From Archegozetes longisetosus (Eukaryota > Arthropoda > Arachnida > Sarcoptiformes > Trhypochthoniidae): DNA of 64,000 nt. The translations under genes were made by a program, and so were the position numbers. Numbering within the stretch: position 1 is the stretch's first letter; each line of letters begins with the position of its first letter. The notes under the pieces are model-generated. The model was not told the origin of the DNA and made no database searches. It worked only from the letters and a program-made list of their open reading frames with translations. The DNA is taken from NCBI GenBank assembly GCA_018873245.2, contig JAEMBT020000008.1, positions 6,093,569 to 6,157,568 on the forward strand, given 5' to 3'. Positions 44,790 through 56,430 of the stretch are shown here, in pieces.

Positions 44790-45175
44790 ATTTGGTAAAG
44801 GTGTGAAATTACCTGGAAAATTTTATATTAAAAAAGTATATTATTACAGTACAACCCATTCAAAGTTTACGCTTCAGATTTCATTTGATTTTGCTAACTT
44901 TTTTCATTCTGTGATTTATTAAAAATTAGTTATAGATAATCCATTCAACTTCAATCAATCAAGAAAAATCAATTCAACTTTTATACTCTAATATCAAAAT
45001 TTAATGGTTTTGTCTTTTACTTTAATTTAATAAATCACAGAATGATAAAGAGTTAACAAAATCAAATGAAATCTGAAGCGCAAACTTTGAAAGGGTTGTA
45101 CTGTAATAATATATTTGAAATTTTCATTTAAGGTTTTCCAAGTGATTTCACACCTTTATTCAATACCCTAATAAT
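44790..45175. mobile_element. MITE-like long inverted repeat
   Basis: Arms of about 140-150 bp (about 44790-44935 and 45025-45175) are inverted copies with a roughly 90-bp AT-rich centre. Inside each arm lies TACAGTACAACCC, a form often seen at Tc1-like ends (44855 inward, and its inverse ending about 45104). The outer parts also pair. It is non-coding. Confidence 0.75.
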
Positions 45176-45469
45176 TTTGAACTAGTTAGATTTATGTGTA
45201 TTTTAGCCAAAAACAAATAAAATCACCTTCTGACAATTAAAATAAATCCCAACTAAGTATAAAATTAAAACTATAAAACTTCTTAAAGCTTCATGTTTGA
45301 AAAATTTAAATATTGTTAAAATTTGAGCTGTATCTCTAAACACTAGTTATAAATTTAAAAATTATTTATTTTATTGATATAGTTGTTGCCGATGAAGACA
45401 TCTAGTTAGTATCACATGCTTAATTTTCTCGAAATTATTAGTATTAAGATTTGCTTTTTGAACTTTCGA

Positions 45470-45605
45470 TAAACAAAAATGAACCCGTTTGAAAAATCTT
45501 CCACCGATTTCGTTGTTGAGAGGAAATTCCTTGATTTCAAATCTCTATTAATTATATTTTATTTGTGTGAAAAATTAGTACTTCTAATATTTAAATTAAA
45601 AGTTC
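45470..45605 (-). pseudogene. Tiny kinase relic beyond the 45693 stop
   Basis: The text CCTTGATTTCAAATCTCTAT corresponds to the HRDLKP-region of family members (GGTTTCAAATCTCTGTGAAT), and the following bases show a weak match. The frame is lost. It suggests another copy once lay downstream. Confidence 0.4.
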
Positions 45606-45692
45606 AACCTCATAAAGTGAATAAATCACTTGACTTCAACTGTTAATAAATTTCCAATCTTTTGCCTTTACTTACTTTTCAGTTAAGTTTAG

Positions 45693-48600
45693 TTATGTAA
45701 CTATTTTTCCGATTTCTGGATCCTTCAATCCATCTAACATTCTAGAGAAAAATGATTGGAAATTATCACACGAAGAGCTGTTATCAATCACCATAAAATT
45801 TGTATTTTGAGATATGATTGGGTCATAATTGAATGCCCACAAATGTTTTTGCTTCAATACATCTTCTAATGTAGGTCTTAATCTATGTCTTTTCTCAGTC
45901 ATTTTTTCTGAAAGATTTTTTACCATTTCATAATTACTTTTGAAAGATAATTCGTTTTCGTCGTTGATTTCTCTTAGAATTAAAATAAAATAAAATATAA
46001 ACCTTTCACGAGAAACAAAATAAATTCTTTGATATTATTAATTCACCTATTAATGTCAAGGTTGAATAAATCTTCGCAAATCATTCCTATGCTGTAAATG
46101 TCACTTTTGATACTGAAAGTCTTATTTCCTGATAGATGTTCGACCGCTATATATTTAGCTGATTTCGGAATACGAGACATGTGTGTTCTTTCTTTGAAAT
46201 CATGAAAGTCTAAAGATCCGATGTCTGTTAGCTTAACAAAATTTCCATTCAATCCATTTGTAATAAAAATGTTCGTTAATTTTAAATTTGTGTGTATTAG
46301 AGGAGGATTCAGATGGTGCAGATAGTTGACACTCTCTAAAATTTCTATCAGTAAATGGCTAGAGATACAATATCCTACTGCCGTCATTTTATTTTTGTAT
46401 TTTGATCGAACATTGTATTTTTAAATTTATCTATAAAATGCTCTAGATTTAATTCACAGAACTCCATTTGGAAATGTAACAAAAATGGTCGATCAACTCT
46501 GACAACTTCATGATCAGGCGGTATTATTGAATCCTTGTTTGAAATTTCATTATTAGCACAGCAATAATTGTTTTCGAGCCATGGTCTGATTAAGCGAATT
46601 GTAGAGGTATTTGTCAAGCTTACAATCTGTTTCAATTTCTTTAGGAATAGTTCATTGGGACTTCTCTTGACAGGAACTATTTTGATTGCATATACTGTAC
46701 CATCAATTTTATTTTTCGCTTTACACGCCAATGAAAAGTTGCTTGAACCAATAAACACGACCTCCTCGAAATTTTTTTCAAATTCAGCCGAAAGTAATGG
46801 AATTTGTGGTTCCGAAATCATCTTGCCAAGAACTCGATTTTTCGTCTGTGATTCATTCAGTGAGTTTAATTTTGTTTTAATGAATAATATGTGAAAACTA
46901 TTTTCCAAGTTTTCGTTCTCTCTAAAGTTAGATTTTATTGATTGCATTTCTGATGTTGTTTCAACATCATAGATACTTAGAAACCATAATTCTCTTTGTG
47001 AAATAATTTCATTTAAATCAGGTCTCCGATCTCTTTGAGTCTCCATCATTTTAACAGATATTTCTTTCAGTTCAAAATATTTTTCTTTTATAAGAGTGTG
47101 ATTATTTTCACTAATTACGCTAGAATTATAAAAAAAGAGATATTTCACGATTTGATCACAGTAAGCAAACAAACAGTTAAAATTTACTCATTCAGGTCGA
47201 TATTAAACATTTCAAGCATTAAAACTCCTAAGCTGTAAACATCCACTTTCTCATCATAACTAATACGGTTTGTATTTCCGACTTCTGGTGCCATATATTT
47301 TGGTGATCCGGCTCCTTTAGTATTTATTTGAGTGACTGATTCCTGCAATTTAGCTAAACCGAAATCACCTATTTTCACGAACTTCCCATCTATTCCTTCT
47401 GTTATGAGAATATTCGTTGGTTTTAAGTCGCGGTGAATTATTGGAGGCTTTTGTTTATGCAGGTAATGAACTCCTTCAAAAATTTCGACTATTAGTTCAC
47501 AAAATATATAATACCCAATTATTGGCAATTCATTTATATTCTTTATCTTAAAATTCTCTTCCATCTGGTTTATAACATCTCTTAAAGTTTTTGAACACAA
47601 TTCCATTTGAATGTGAAATAATAAATGATGTTCTTTTTTGAATATAACATGGTCTTCCGCTATGTTGGCACTTCTACATTTTTTAAGCAAATCTTCATTG
47701 AATAAATTTGATTCAGTCCATGCAGATATGTATTTAACAACATTATCTCCTTTTAGATCAACCATTATTTGCCATTCTCTTCTAAGTTGTTCTTGTTGTT
47801 TAATTTCTTCAGTTATTGGAATTATTTTGACAGCGGATGTTTTATTGTCCTGCTTATGTTTAACGCTATACACTACACTAAAATGGCCTGCCCCTAATAC
47901 AGACAATATTTCAAAGTTGTGCTCGAACTTTCCTTCCTCTTTTGAATTAATGAACGGTGATAATTGTTCTTTCAATTTACTACCAACATTTGAATGATTT
48001 TCCTTTTGCGGTAGGATTTCCTTATTATAATTATCAGGTTTTATAGCATTTGGTTTTTTATGGTATGAGTGAGAATTAACTTCAAAATTAGAAATTTTCA
48101 ACTTTTCTTGTAAGAAAAACTCATGGAAACTTTCTTCTATTGACTGTTTGTTTAATGATAATCGACAAAAATCGATATCTAGTTCATTTATACGCAAAAT
48201 CCATAAATTTTTTTCTCTCAAAATCTGATCACAATTTGGTCTCAAGATTTTCTTTTGTGAAAGCATTTCCATTGAAATTTTATATATAGTCAAATACTTT
48301 TCATTTAAAAGTGGATCTGTTGTCACGACTCCCGATCCTGAAGATCTGAAAAATTGAAATACAAAAAATTTGTCACAAAATTGGTGCACCGCACAAGCCA
48401 AGTTCGAGTAGAGTTGGAGCAGATTTGAATTCGACTAGAAAAGATTGAGTTGAGTCAATTCAAACCGCGAATTGATTTGATTTGAACTCATGTAGAGCTT
48501 ACTCGAAGACTCGAAGTCACTGCAACTAATGGATAAAGATAATTTTCAAGTTTTTTATAACTTTGTAGAGTGGGCTCTTTTATGCAAAATAGCGTTTCCG

Positions 48601-50969
48601 GGTAGTTCCTGAATTTGATGTGAGATTGTAGAATATTCCAGAAATTTCCAGCGCAATCATATGTTTCTAGTATACTCTGGAAAATTAGAATATTCTACAG
48701 GTTTATAGAACGTTCAAGAAAACTCTAGAGTACTACATAGGGTTCTAGAACACTCCATAAAATTCGAAATAGTTCCAGAAGTTTATGGATTTTTTCACGA
48801 TTCTCTAGAGAGTTTTAGAAAATTTCAGACAATTTTTCTGGTATAATATAAATTCAAATCTTTCAAGTCTTAACATTTTAGCCCTACTGGGACTAGATTT
48901 GAAATCAATTCGAACTCGACTTCGTTTGAGTAGAATCTCTTAGCCATTTGATCTCGAAAGATTAGCTCGATTCGTTAAATTGTTCAAACTGGCTCGACTC
49001 GTGCGAAGCATTAGTAAACTTAATAGTCATTTTTGAAATTTGTCTTACGAGTCTATATCAATATCAAACACTTGTTGCGTAATATGACCCAAGCTATAAA
49101 TGTCTGCTTTTGTGTCATAAATTCTTCCTTTTAAAACTTCTGGAGCTGTATATTTGATAGTTCCCAATCCTTGAGTATGTGTTTGTTCATCGAATTCATG
49201 AATGACAGCTAAACCAAAATCAGCTAATTTAACAAATTTTCCATTTTGTCCATAAGTAATTAAGATATTTGTAGGTTTCAAATCTCTGTGAATTATTGGG
49301 GGATTTTGTTTATGCAAATAATTAACCGCTTTCAACATTTCTTTGAATAATTCGCTTGAGATGTAATATTCCAATCGAGACATTGATTGAAACTCTTCTC
49401 TCTGAAATTCATTTCTCATTTTCAGCAATATTTTTCTTAAATCACTGAAACATAACTCCATTTGAATGAAGAGAATCTCATCTTCGATCCACGAATTTTT
49501 GTATTGCACGACGTGATTACTTTGTAGTTTTGCCATCACCTTTACTTCTTGTAATTGTTTAATCTTCAATCCATCAGGAAGTCCTAAAGAATTATTTTAA
49601 AAAATACTTTTCAACCTTTAAAAGAGTTACTTGAATAACAAATATTACCTCTCAGGAAAAGCTTTTTGACTGCATAGATTTGCTCTTCGATTAAACTGAG
49701 TGTTTTATAAACATTCCCAAAGCTTCCCCTTCCAATCGTTTCTAGTTCTTTGAATTCTCGTGCATATCTTGTTTTATCATTTACAAATGAAATTGTCTCA
49801 TTGGTCGCATCATTATTTGGGAGTATTGTGGAAGGACTTAATTGAGATATCAGCGGGACAGAAATTGGTGAATTACAATGTCTCAGATATCTCTCAATAT
49901 CTAGTTTGTTGTTGATACAAATTGTTTTGTATGTAATTTGTTCGTAATGAGTGAAAACTTCGTCGAAGCTCCTGAATTGTGTCTGAATCGGAGTTTTAAT
50001 CACTTCTTTTCCGCATTGACCCCAAATGAAAACAATTCCTTCTTTTGATAATGCCATTGAAATGTCGTAACTCCAATATGATGCTACATCAATGAATTTG
50101 TGTTCATTCTTCAATTTTAAAGGAGTTTCACTTTGCTCTTTGATCGTTTCATCTCCAAGTTGTCCTAATTTATTACTACCGAACACGTAAATATCGCCAT
50201 CACGCGATAACAATAAACTGTGTTCTAAACCACAACTTATTTTATCAAAAATTTCATTAAATTCGATAAGTTTCGGTACGTTTCTTGAGTCTTGTTTTTT
50301 CAACTTTTTGATACCCAGTTGTCCATAATAATTTGAACCCCAACAGAAGACATTTCCTCTCTCTGTTAAGATTACCGAATGCCGACATCCACATGCAATC
50401 GCTTTAACTTTCTCTCCATTAAATCCATTCACATGATATGGAGCTAAGACATCATTATTGTTTCCATTCCCGATCTGTCCGAAATAGTTATTGCCCCAAG
50501 CATAAGCTTGACCGTCAATTGACAAAACAAGTGAATGTTCAGCACCACAACAAATGTCGATAATATTTTTATCACACAAGTATTGATTCAGCTCTGGTTT
50601 ATTTATCTCGCCATCATTTTTTCCGTTTTCTAATGATTCAAAATTATTCCAACCCCAACAGTAAAGTTTTCCATCGATATTGCGTGCAATTGCATGCCGA
50701 AGACCATTCTTGAAATCAATGATTTGTTTATTACTCAAGTTTGTATTTAAAGTCAACGCTTTTACTTCAATCGAATGACCAAAACCTAAAACTCCATTAC
50801 AATTACCATCACAAACGTAAGTTTTATCGTCATTTGTGACAGTGATTAGATTAAATAAATATCCACGAATGAAAGTAAATTTAAAAACATGGAAAAGTTT
50901 GATATTTTTGATGAAATCTTGATTCAATTCCAACTCATTAAAGACTTCGTATTTATTGATTTCTTCCAT
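45693..50969 (-). CDS. RCC1 repeats plus three tandem kinase domains (third a pseudokinase)
   Basis: Start ATG at 50969 (GCGAAAATGGA context). Exons as read: 50969-49649, 49583-about 49050, 48345-47188, 47119-46050 and about 45977-45693, all joined in phase by GT-AG introns. RCC1 repeats (about six) are followed by kinase 1 (GRGSFGNVYKT, YAVKK, LFIQMELC, HRDLKPTN, ADFGLAV, APE). Next comes kinase 2 (GAGHFSVVYSV, SAVKII, LLFHIQMELC, HRDLKPTN, GDFGLAK, APE). The last is kinase 3, where HRD is HTN and DFG is DIG although YAIKIV remains, so it is probably catalytically dead. Each module ends with a helix pattern E(E/N)(S/N)FH-x-(F/L)F. A one-base loss near 46390 breaks kinase 3, so the protein may end there or the base may be a sequence error. 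The eIF2-alpha-kinase likeness is inferred from motifs. Confidence 0.75.
48631..48780. promoter_or_regulatory. Cluster of heat-shock-element-like sites in intron 2
   Basis: Within the 0.7-kb intron of the RCC1-triple-kinase gene (about 49049-48346) there is a run GAATATTCCAGAAATTTC (48631-48648), which is four alternating GAA/TTC pentamers. There is another at 48708-48725 (GAACGTTCAAGAAAACTC), and shorter pairs at 48688-48695, 48743-48750 and 48773-48780. This matches the nGAAnnTTCn pattern bound by HSF. The intron also contains TCGA-rich runs outside this block. Function is not shown. Confidence 0.4.
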
Positions 50970-50984
50970 TTTCGCGACTGCACA

Positions 50985-51290
50985 AAATTTTTATGACTCA
51001 CTGGAATGAAATATTTTTTCAACTCAGTCGAACAAAGAAAGATAAAATTATCTTATCTCAGTTTGCATAACTTCAGAGCTGTGCTTATTTTGATTATGAA
51101 AGAATACCATTGAATCAATCTTTCATTCGATTTTTCATGCTTACCTCAACTTTTTCTCTTGTTCTCAAACTCTCAGGTTAAGCTTTCTGAAATTTTGTAA
51201 ATCAATTGCCAGTTCATCGGTCTACACACAACTAATTCCTCTTCCAATACACAACTTTACGTGTTCAAGTTACATAAGTACTAGTCCTTA
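50985..51290. repeat. Upstream module of RCC1-kinase genes (copy 3, short)
   Basis: It matches the gene-proximal part of 25060-25430 and 11445-11740 (an AAAATTATCTTATCTC-like start and TTTCATGTGCAAGTTAC-like end). The GAGGCCTCTACT blocks are absent. It probably holds the promoter of the 50969 gene. Confidence 0.5.
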
Positions 51291-52072
51291 ATCTTTCTGC
51301 AAAAAGATTGTCCAAAGTGTAACACAAATTCTCAAATGGTAGATTAGGGCAGCTGGGATCAACAGGGTCACCGGCGGCCGAAACTCGGTTAAAATACAAA
51401 ATATTATTCCTAAAATATCGGAGACGGCTGCTATTTTTCTTTGAATATATTTTATTATACGGTCGAGAGGTACTAAACGGTCGGAACGCCCATAAAAATC
51501 AAGGGAGAAGTCAAATCGATAGTACTCAATGAGACAAATGGATTAATGTAAGAATCATTAAGCCACGCCCACTGATTGAAGAGATACGCTCCTTTTTATA
51601 TAGGAACTTATAACTTCGCTAGTGGGTAGGCGGAGCTTAATAAAAATCGAGGGAAGAGTCATATATATAGTACCCTATGAGACAAATCGATTAATACAAG
51701 AATCATTAAGCCACGCCTACTAGTATAAAAGTTATAATTATTTTTTATTTCTCAAAATTTGGCCCTTACATGAACTGAAACCCCTTTATTAAAAGTGAAC
51801 TCGGTCAGACTTGAGCGTGATTAAACGCACGCATTTTAGATCTGCAGGCTGCTCAGAATAAAATGCTCTGTTTAATGAAATAACCCCAAAACAGGTTTTA
51901 TATACCCCAGAGTTTGATTGTGACAACTCTTTATTTACAATAAAACTTTAAAATATTTTCGTTGATAGTGATAATTTAAATTGATTTAAATAATGAATTA
52001 TATATTTGCTTTCATATAGTTTATATATTAAAGATACATGTACTTTGAAGATATAATGCTTGTAGAAGAGGC

Positions 52073-52290
52073 GTTAGCTGAAGAAGCGGTTCTAAAAGCT
52101 TAATCAAACCATACTGAAACTCTGCAACAACACAAGCAAAACCGATATAAACATAATTCTTTTATCATCACTAACTGATCCATGACCAAAGATGATGATA
52201 ATGAAATCATGTGTATATTGGCTTTGCTTGTATTGTTATAGAGTTTCAGGATTACTTGATTAAGCTTAAGGAACTGCTTCCTCAGCTAAG
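52073..52290. repeat. Long hairpin, about 100-nt arms
   Basis: Left arm 52073-52173 and right arm 52190-52290 are inverted copies (both ends GTTAGCTGAAGAAGC-like) with about a dozen mismatches and a 16-nt loop. It lies inside the Merlin element, so it is a secondary insertion or a fold-back MITE. Transcribed, it would give a long imperfect dsRNA. Confidence 0.7.
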
Positions 52291-52787
52291 GTAGTGATCC
52301 GTGCCAACGATGGAGAACTATGCTTAATTTGTTTCCGTACCCCCTGCTCTGTGTCCAACGTCAACACGATTCAATTATAGCTATTAAAAGCTATACTCCT
52401 GATTAAGGTTACAACTTAATAACAATTTATTTCACTCAAATAACAACAACTAAATCCATTCACAAAAGGAACTTGGATTGGGATTCAATTTACATAAAAT
52501 TTTATTATATTAAATCTTGTAAATTATATACAAATTGAATTAATATCTCAGACTCTTATTTAACAAAAAATGGTTTCTATCTGCCACTCACGTCTCTGAC
52601 TTAAAGATCTGTCCTTTTTTTCCAACATTCTTTTTTTTTGACCCAAAGTTCAGAACTACTTCAAGTATTTTAGTAATATGTAAGCACTCTCTGTTAGTCA
52701 TCCCATTTATAAGTTTTTCTTTGAATTCAAATGTAATAAAATATTTAGTTCTTATTTTCTTTCTGCATACATCAGTAGTGATATTGA
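52291..52787. repeat. Direct repeat within Merlin, copy 1
   Basis: About 495 bp matching 53997-54472 (start TGATCCGTGCCAACGATGG, end CTGCATACATCA). The ends TGAT...ATCA and a purine run before the second copy raise the idea of LTRs, but no primer-binding site or retroelement genes lie between. Confidence 0.75.
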
Positions 52788-52967
52788 TGGTGATAACGAT
52801 AGCAGTAGTGTCCATCTAAAGACTTTTTATTTTATAATAATCTCAAAGTCTACAGTTGCAGATACGCAAATCGTACTTGCGATAACTATATACGAATTAT
52901 CTCTAACTAGAGATTTTTCATTCAGGGGTTTTCTGCAGCCTGCAGATCTAAAATGCGATCGATTAAA

Positions 52968-53670
52968 GGTTATCATATATGAAGCGGGGACCTGAGAGCA
53001 ACTTTGTCAAAACATACTCATTTACTTTTAGCTTTTACAACGACCCCTAATCTTTGACCCTTATTGACTCCTATTGACTCCTATTGACTCCTATTGACTC
53101 CCATTGATCTCTAAAAACTTGCACTAACTTTAAGTTTTGTATCTAAAAATAAGAAATATACTACCTCTGTTTACTAATTTCCTCTATATAATCCATTGAA
53201 CCTTTAACACCTACGACACCTGTAACACCTGTAGCCTACTTCTTTAGATTTCACCACCAGTAGAGCCATTAGCACCAGAACCATCACATCACAAGCACTA
53301 TCATTATCATTACTATTATCACGACATTGTCATTCTCTTTAATTTTATAATAATAATATTTTATATTTATTATTTACTTAATATTAATATTATTAATTGT
53401 TAATTATTATAATTAATAATATTAATAATATCAATATTAAATAAACAATAGATAAAATAATAGTAATATTATTATTATTACTTTGCCTATTTCTAACCAT
53501 AGATCTGATCTTCATATTTTAAATTTTAAAATATAAATATTTTTAAATAATTGATAACACGTATATTTGAATGTGGATACGATAAGGGGGCGTTAATAAA
53601 CAAATGACTCCATAAGGAGTCAATAGTTCATAATGAGTCAATGAGAGTCCCCGCTTCATATATGATAACC
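52968..53670. mobile_element. 703-bp TIR element nested in Merlin
   Basis: Ends are exact inverted copies GGTTATCATATATGAAGCGG plus a few bases. The interior holds a short tandem repeat TATTGACTCC (about 53065-53110) and a very AT-rich, self-complementary tract (about 53340-53520). No target-site duplication is clear. A related text (ATGAAGCGGGGTCTG) occurs near 61071. Confidence 0.75.
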
Positions 53671-53693
53671 TGATTTTGTAATGAATTGACCTA

Positions 53694-53733
53694 GGTGTCG
53701 TTGGAAACCCCTCGAGAGGTTTCCAACGACACC
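53694..53733. repeat. Perfect 16-bp-arm hairpin
   Basis: GGTGTCGTTGGAAACC is followed by an 8-base loop CCTCGAGA and its exact inverse. Wider AATTGACCTAG/CTAGGTCAATT sequences flank it. The role is unknown. Confidence 0.8.
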
Positions 53734-53996
53734 TTACTTTAGATTCTAGGTCAATTGGTTCAGTTTTTATTGCAAGGTTTAATCACACTCAAGTCTGACC
53801 GTGAACTCTCAAACTCTCTCATTGGCTCACTTATTCAATTCGAGGCTATATAAAGGCATGCAAGTAAGTATTAATTCGTTTATCTATTCATATGGAAGGT
53901 GAGAGAAAGCGCGATCGACTTCGAAAGCAAAGTTGCGATTCTTTTAACTCTTCTATACCTCTAGCGCTCCATCGTCTCGATGTCGGGCAGAGAAAT

Positions 53997-54472
53997 GATC
54001 CTTGCCAACGATGGGGAACTATGCTTATTTGTTTCCGTACCCCCTGCTCTGTGTCCAACGCCAACACGAGTCAATTATAGCTATTAAAAGCTATAGTCTT
54101 ATTTTAGGTTACGACTTAATAACATTTAATTTCACTCAAATATCTATAACTAAATCCATTCACACAAAAAGAACTTGGATTGGGATTCAATTAATATAAA
54201 ATTTTATTTACTAAATCTTATAAATTGAATACAAATTGGATCAATATATCAGACTTGTTAAAAATTGGTTTCTATTTGCAACTGACGTCTACAACTACTA
54301 AAAAATAGACTGTCCTTTGTTCCGAAATTTTGACCCAAATTTCAGAACTACTTCTAGTATTTTAGTAATGTGTGAGTACTCTGTGTTAGTCATTAAGATC
54401 GAATTGATAAGTTTTTCTTTGAATTCAAATATAATAAAATATTTAGTTCTTATTTTTTACTCTGCATACATC
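53997..54472. repeat. Direct repeat within Merlin, copy 2
   Basis: Partner of 52291-52787, with substitutions and small indels throughout. A TATA-like CTATATAAAGGC lies about 150 bp upstream (53845-53856). Confidence 0.75.
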
Positions 54473-55069
54473 AGAAATAGAACGCCCTTTCCAGAGCGCA
54501 CTCACCAGCATCGAGATTTTAGTCCTAATTCTAGTCAAATTAGTTTAAGAATTGTAAATAGTATTCCCGAGTCTAATAATATAAATACTAGTTTAACTCA
54601 AAGTTACTTTGCTAATAATAGCTTATTAACTGATGATTGTTTATTCATAGATATTGATAAATTAACTTTATATAATTTTGATAGAGCGTTCGGCTGGACC
54701 GACGCTATGGTCATTGTAAGCTAAGGGCCATGAGGTTGCTAACTCCTCCTGGTGACACTGAACTTTACAATTGCCAATTTGTGGCAATATCTTGTGTAGA
54801 GCTAAGCAGCACGATCGTGTGTTGGGTTATCAATAACTGTGCAAGAATAAACTTTGTATGGGTACCGTTAATCCAGCAAAAAAATACCTGGTTCTCAGAT
54901 CTACGAGCGACCGAAAAAGAGTCTAACCTCTTCTCCGGTCGCTTAAGATATGCTATAGCTATCTGTGCGGTCTTGGGCTTAGATTCAATTCAGAATAAAC
55001 TGAGTCTAACCCCAAAACCGCACGGATTGTTCGGCTGGTCTGATATATATCTAGCCATCACATCAAGAG

Positions 55070-55620
55070 TACAACTTGGATAATCGGGGGTCAGAATGTA
55101 ATGTTGAGTGTGATCAATCCCATATCTTCAAGTGTAGGTACAACCGCGGGCGGTTGTATGCGCTTGAATATTGGTGGCTCCTTGGTGCCGTCTGCCGAGA
55201 GACCGGAGAATGTTTTATCATGGTCGTTAATGACCGTAAAAAACTCTGGCCTCTCATAGTTCCACGAATTGCAACGGGGTCGACCGTTTATACCGACTCT
55301 ACTGCAGCCTATGATGGCATTACGGGTCTTGGCATGAATTTAATACATCTCAGGGCCAACATCGTCAGAAATTTATGAGGCAAGTCCTCTATAATGGCTA
55401 CGTCTACAATGTTCAAACGAACACAATTGAGAGATTGCGGCGGCACATTAAATTTTTTATACGGTTCCCACAATCTCCCAATTTTTTATTCGAACAAGTA
55501 GATTGGACCATTTATAAGAGAATTTTCTTGAAGGATGAACAAAGGTTTAGTTTTCGAGAATATTCTAGAGGACACTACTTCATTTTTGAATGGCCCCTCA
55601 CAAATTTCTCAAGATGAAGA
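55070..55620 (+). pseudogene. ISXO2-like (Merlin) transposase
   Basis: The plus strand gives VECDQSHIFKCRYNRGR (first catalytic Asp), GAVCRETGECF, then TDSTAAYDGI (second Asp). After a frame break near 55375 come the codons NTIERLRRHIK (Glu, third residue). This is the DDE core of IS1595/ISXO2-type transposases. ORFs at 54317-54724 and 54730-55083 upstream may hold decayed N-terminal parts, but I see no zinc-finger or HTH motif that proves it. At least one frameshift disables the copy. Confidence 0.85.
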
Positions 55621-55941
55621 ACCACTCTCGAAACCTCTCGAACTTACAGATCTTAAAGAGAAATTTGATGATTCTGTCAATTTGAGATTCTTATAGTGAT
55701 TCGGATTTTAAATAGTTTATTGAGTTTATTATAGTTTTGAAATTCAGAATTTATCAAAGATGGCTGTGATTAGAAAATTTTACTAAATATAAAAAACGTA
55801 AAAGGGGTATCTTTTAACACGGTGAGCGTAGCATACTGATTCTTACATCAATCGATTTTTCTCATTGAGTAATATCAATTCGACTCATCCGCCGATTTTT
55901 ATGGGCTTTCCGACCGTTTAGTACCTCTCGAACTATTATAC

Positions 55942-56430
55942 TACTATATCAAATTGAATGCATTTTTAGCTTTGTTTTACAATTTGTGCAAAAACTTCCA
56001 TATTTTCAATAAATATTAAAATAAGAAACATTGCCTTAATACTAAAACCGATGACCGAAATCAGTAAACGGCATCAGACCTAATAAATTAGTGCTTTAGT
56101 TTCCCTTTAGTCAACCGTAAAACCTGTTTCAATGGGAATGACACATCAGAAATGAAAATAAAATATTTAATTATAAAACTTGACCAACCAAAATTATTCA
56201 CAAATGAAATTTTAACAAATTTAGCTCTAAACCTCTCTTTTTACGATTTTATACAATTGTGTAAAGGTAGATGCCAAAAATGACCTTCCGCGTTACAGGC
56301 CAAAACAAGTGTCAATCGACAGAGCTTGATGAGTAGATCAAAATTGTCAGATGTAGCAATCGCAAGTTATAGATCACAATAGTTCAAAGCGTCGGTCGCT
56401 CCTAATTTCTTTACAAAGCTTGCCAATATA
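55942..56430. other. Intergenic, no gene seen
   Basis: AT-rich sequence right of the Merlin duplication. No ORF or repeat was recognised. Confidence 0.4.

Larger units (their letters stand above)
51461..55933 (+). mobile_element. Merlin DNA transposon with nested insertions
   Basis: It is flanked by an exact 8-bp duplication TATTATAC (51453-51460 and 55934-55941). Its ends are inverted repeats beginning GGTCGAGAGGTACTAAACGG (left) and GTTCGAGAGGTACTAAACGG (right, reversed), with homology over about 100 bp. An 8-9-bp duplication, TIRs starting with G and an ISXO2/IS1016-type transposase are the hallmarks of the Merlin superfamily. A subterminal copy of the left TIR text lies near 51625-51725. 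The interior holds a hairpin, direct repeats and a 703-bp TIR element, which explains the large size. Confidence 0.92.

Noticed and set aside
53339..53520. AT-rich self-complementary tract as a replication origin or scaffold-attachment region
   Set aside because: It is simple low-complexity sequence inside a nested transposon; no specific motif supports an origin.
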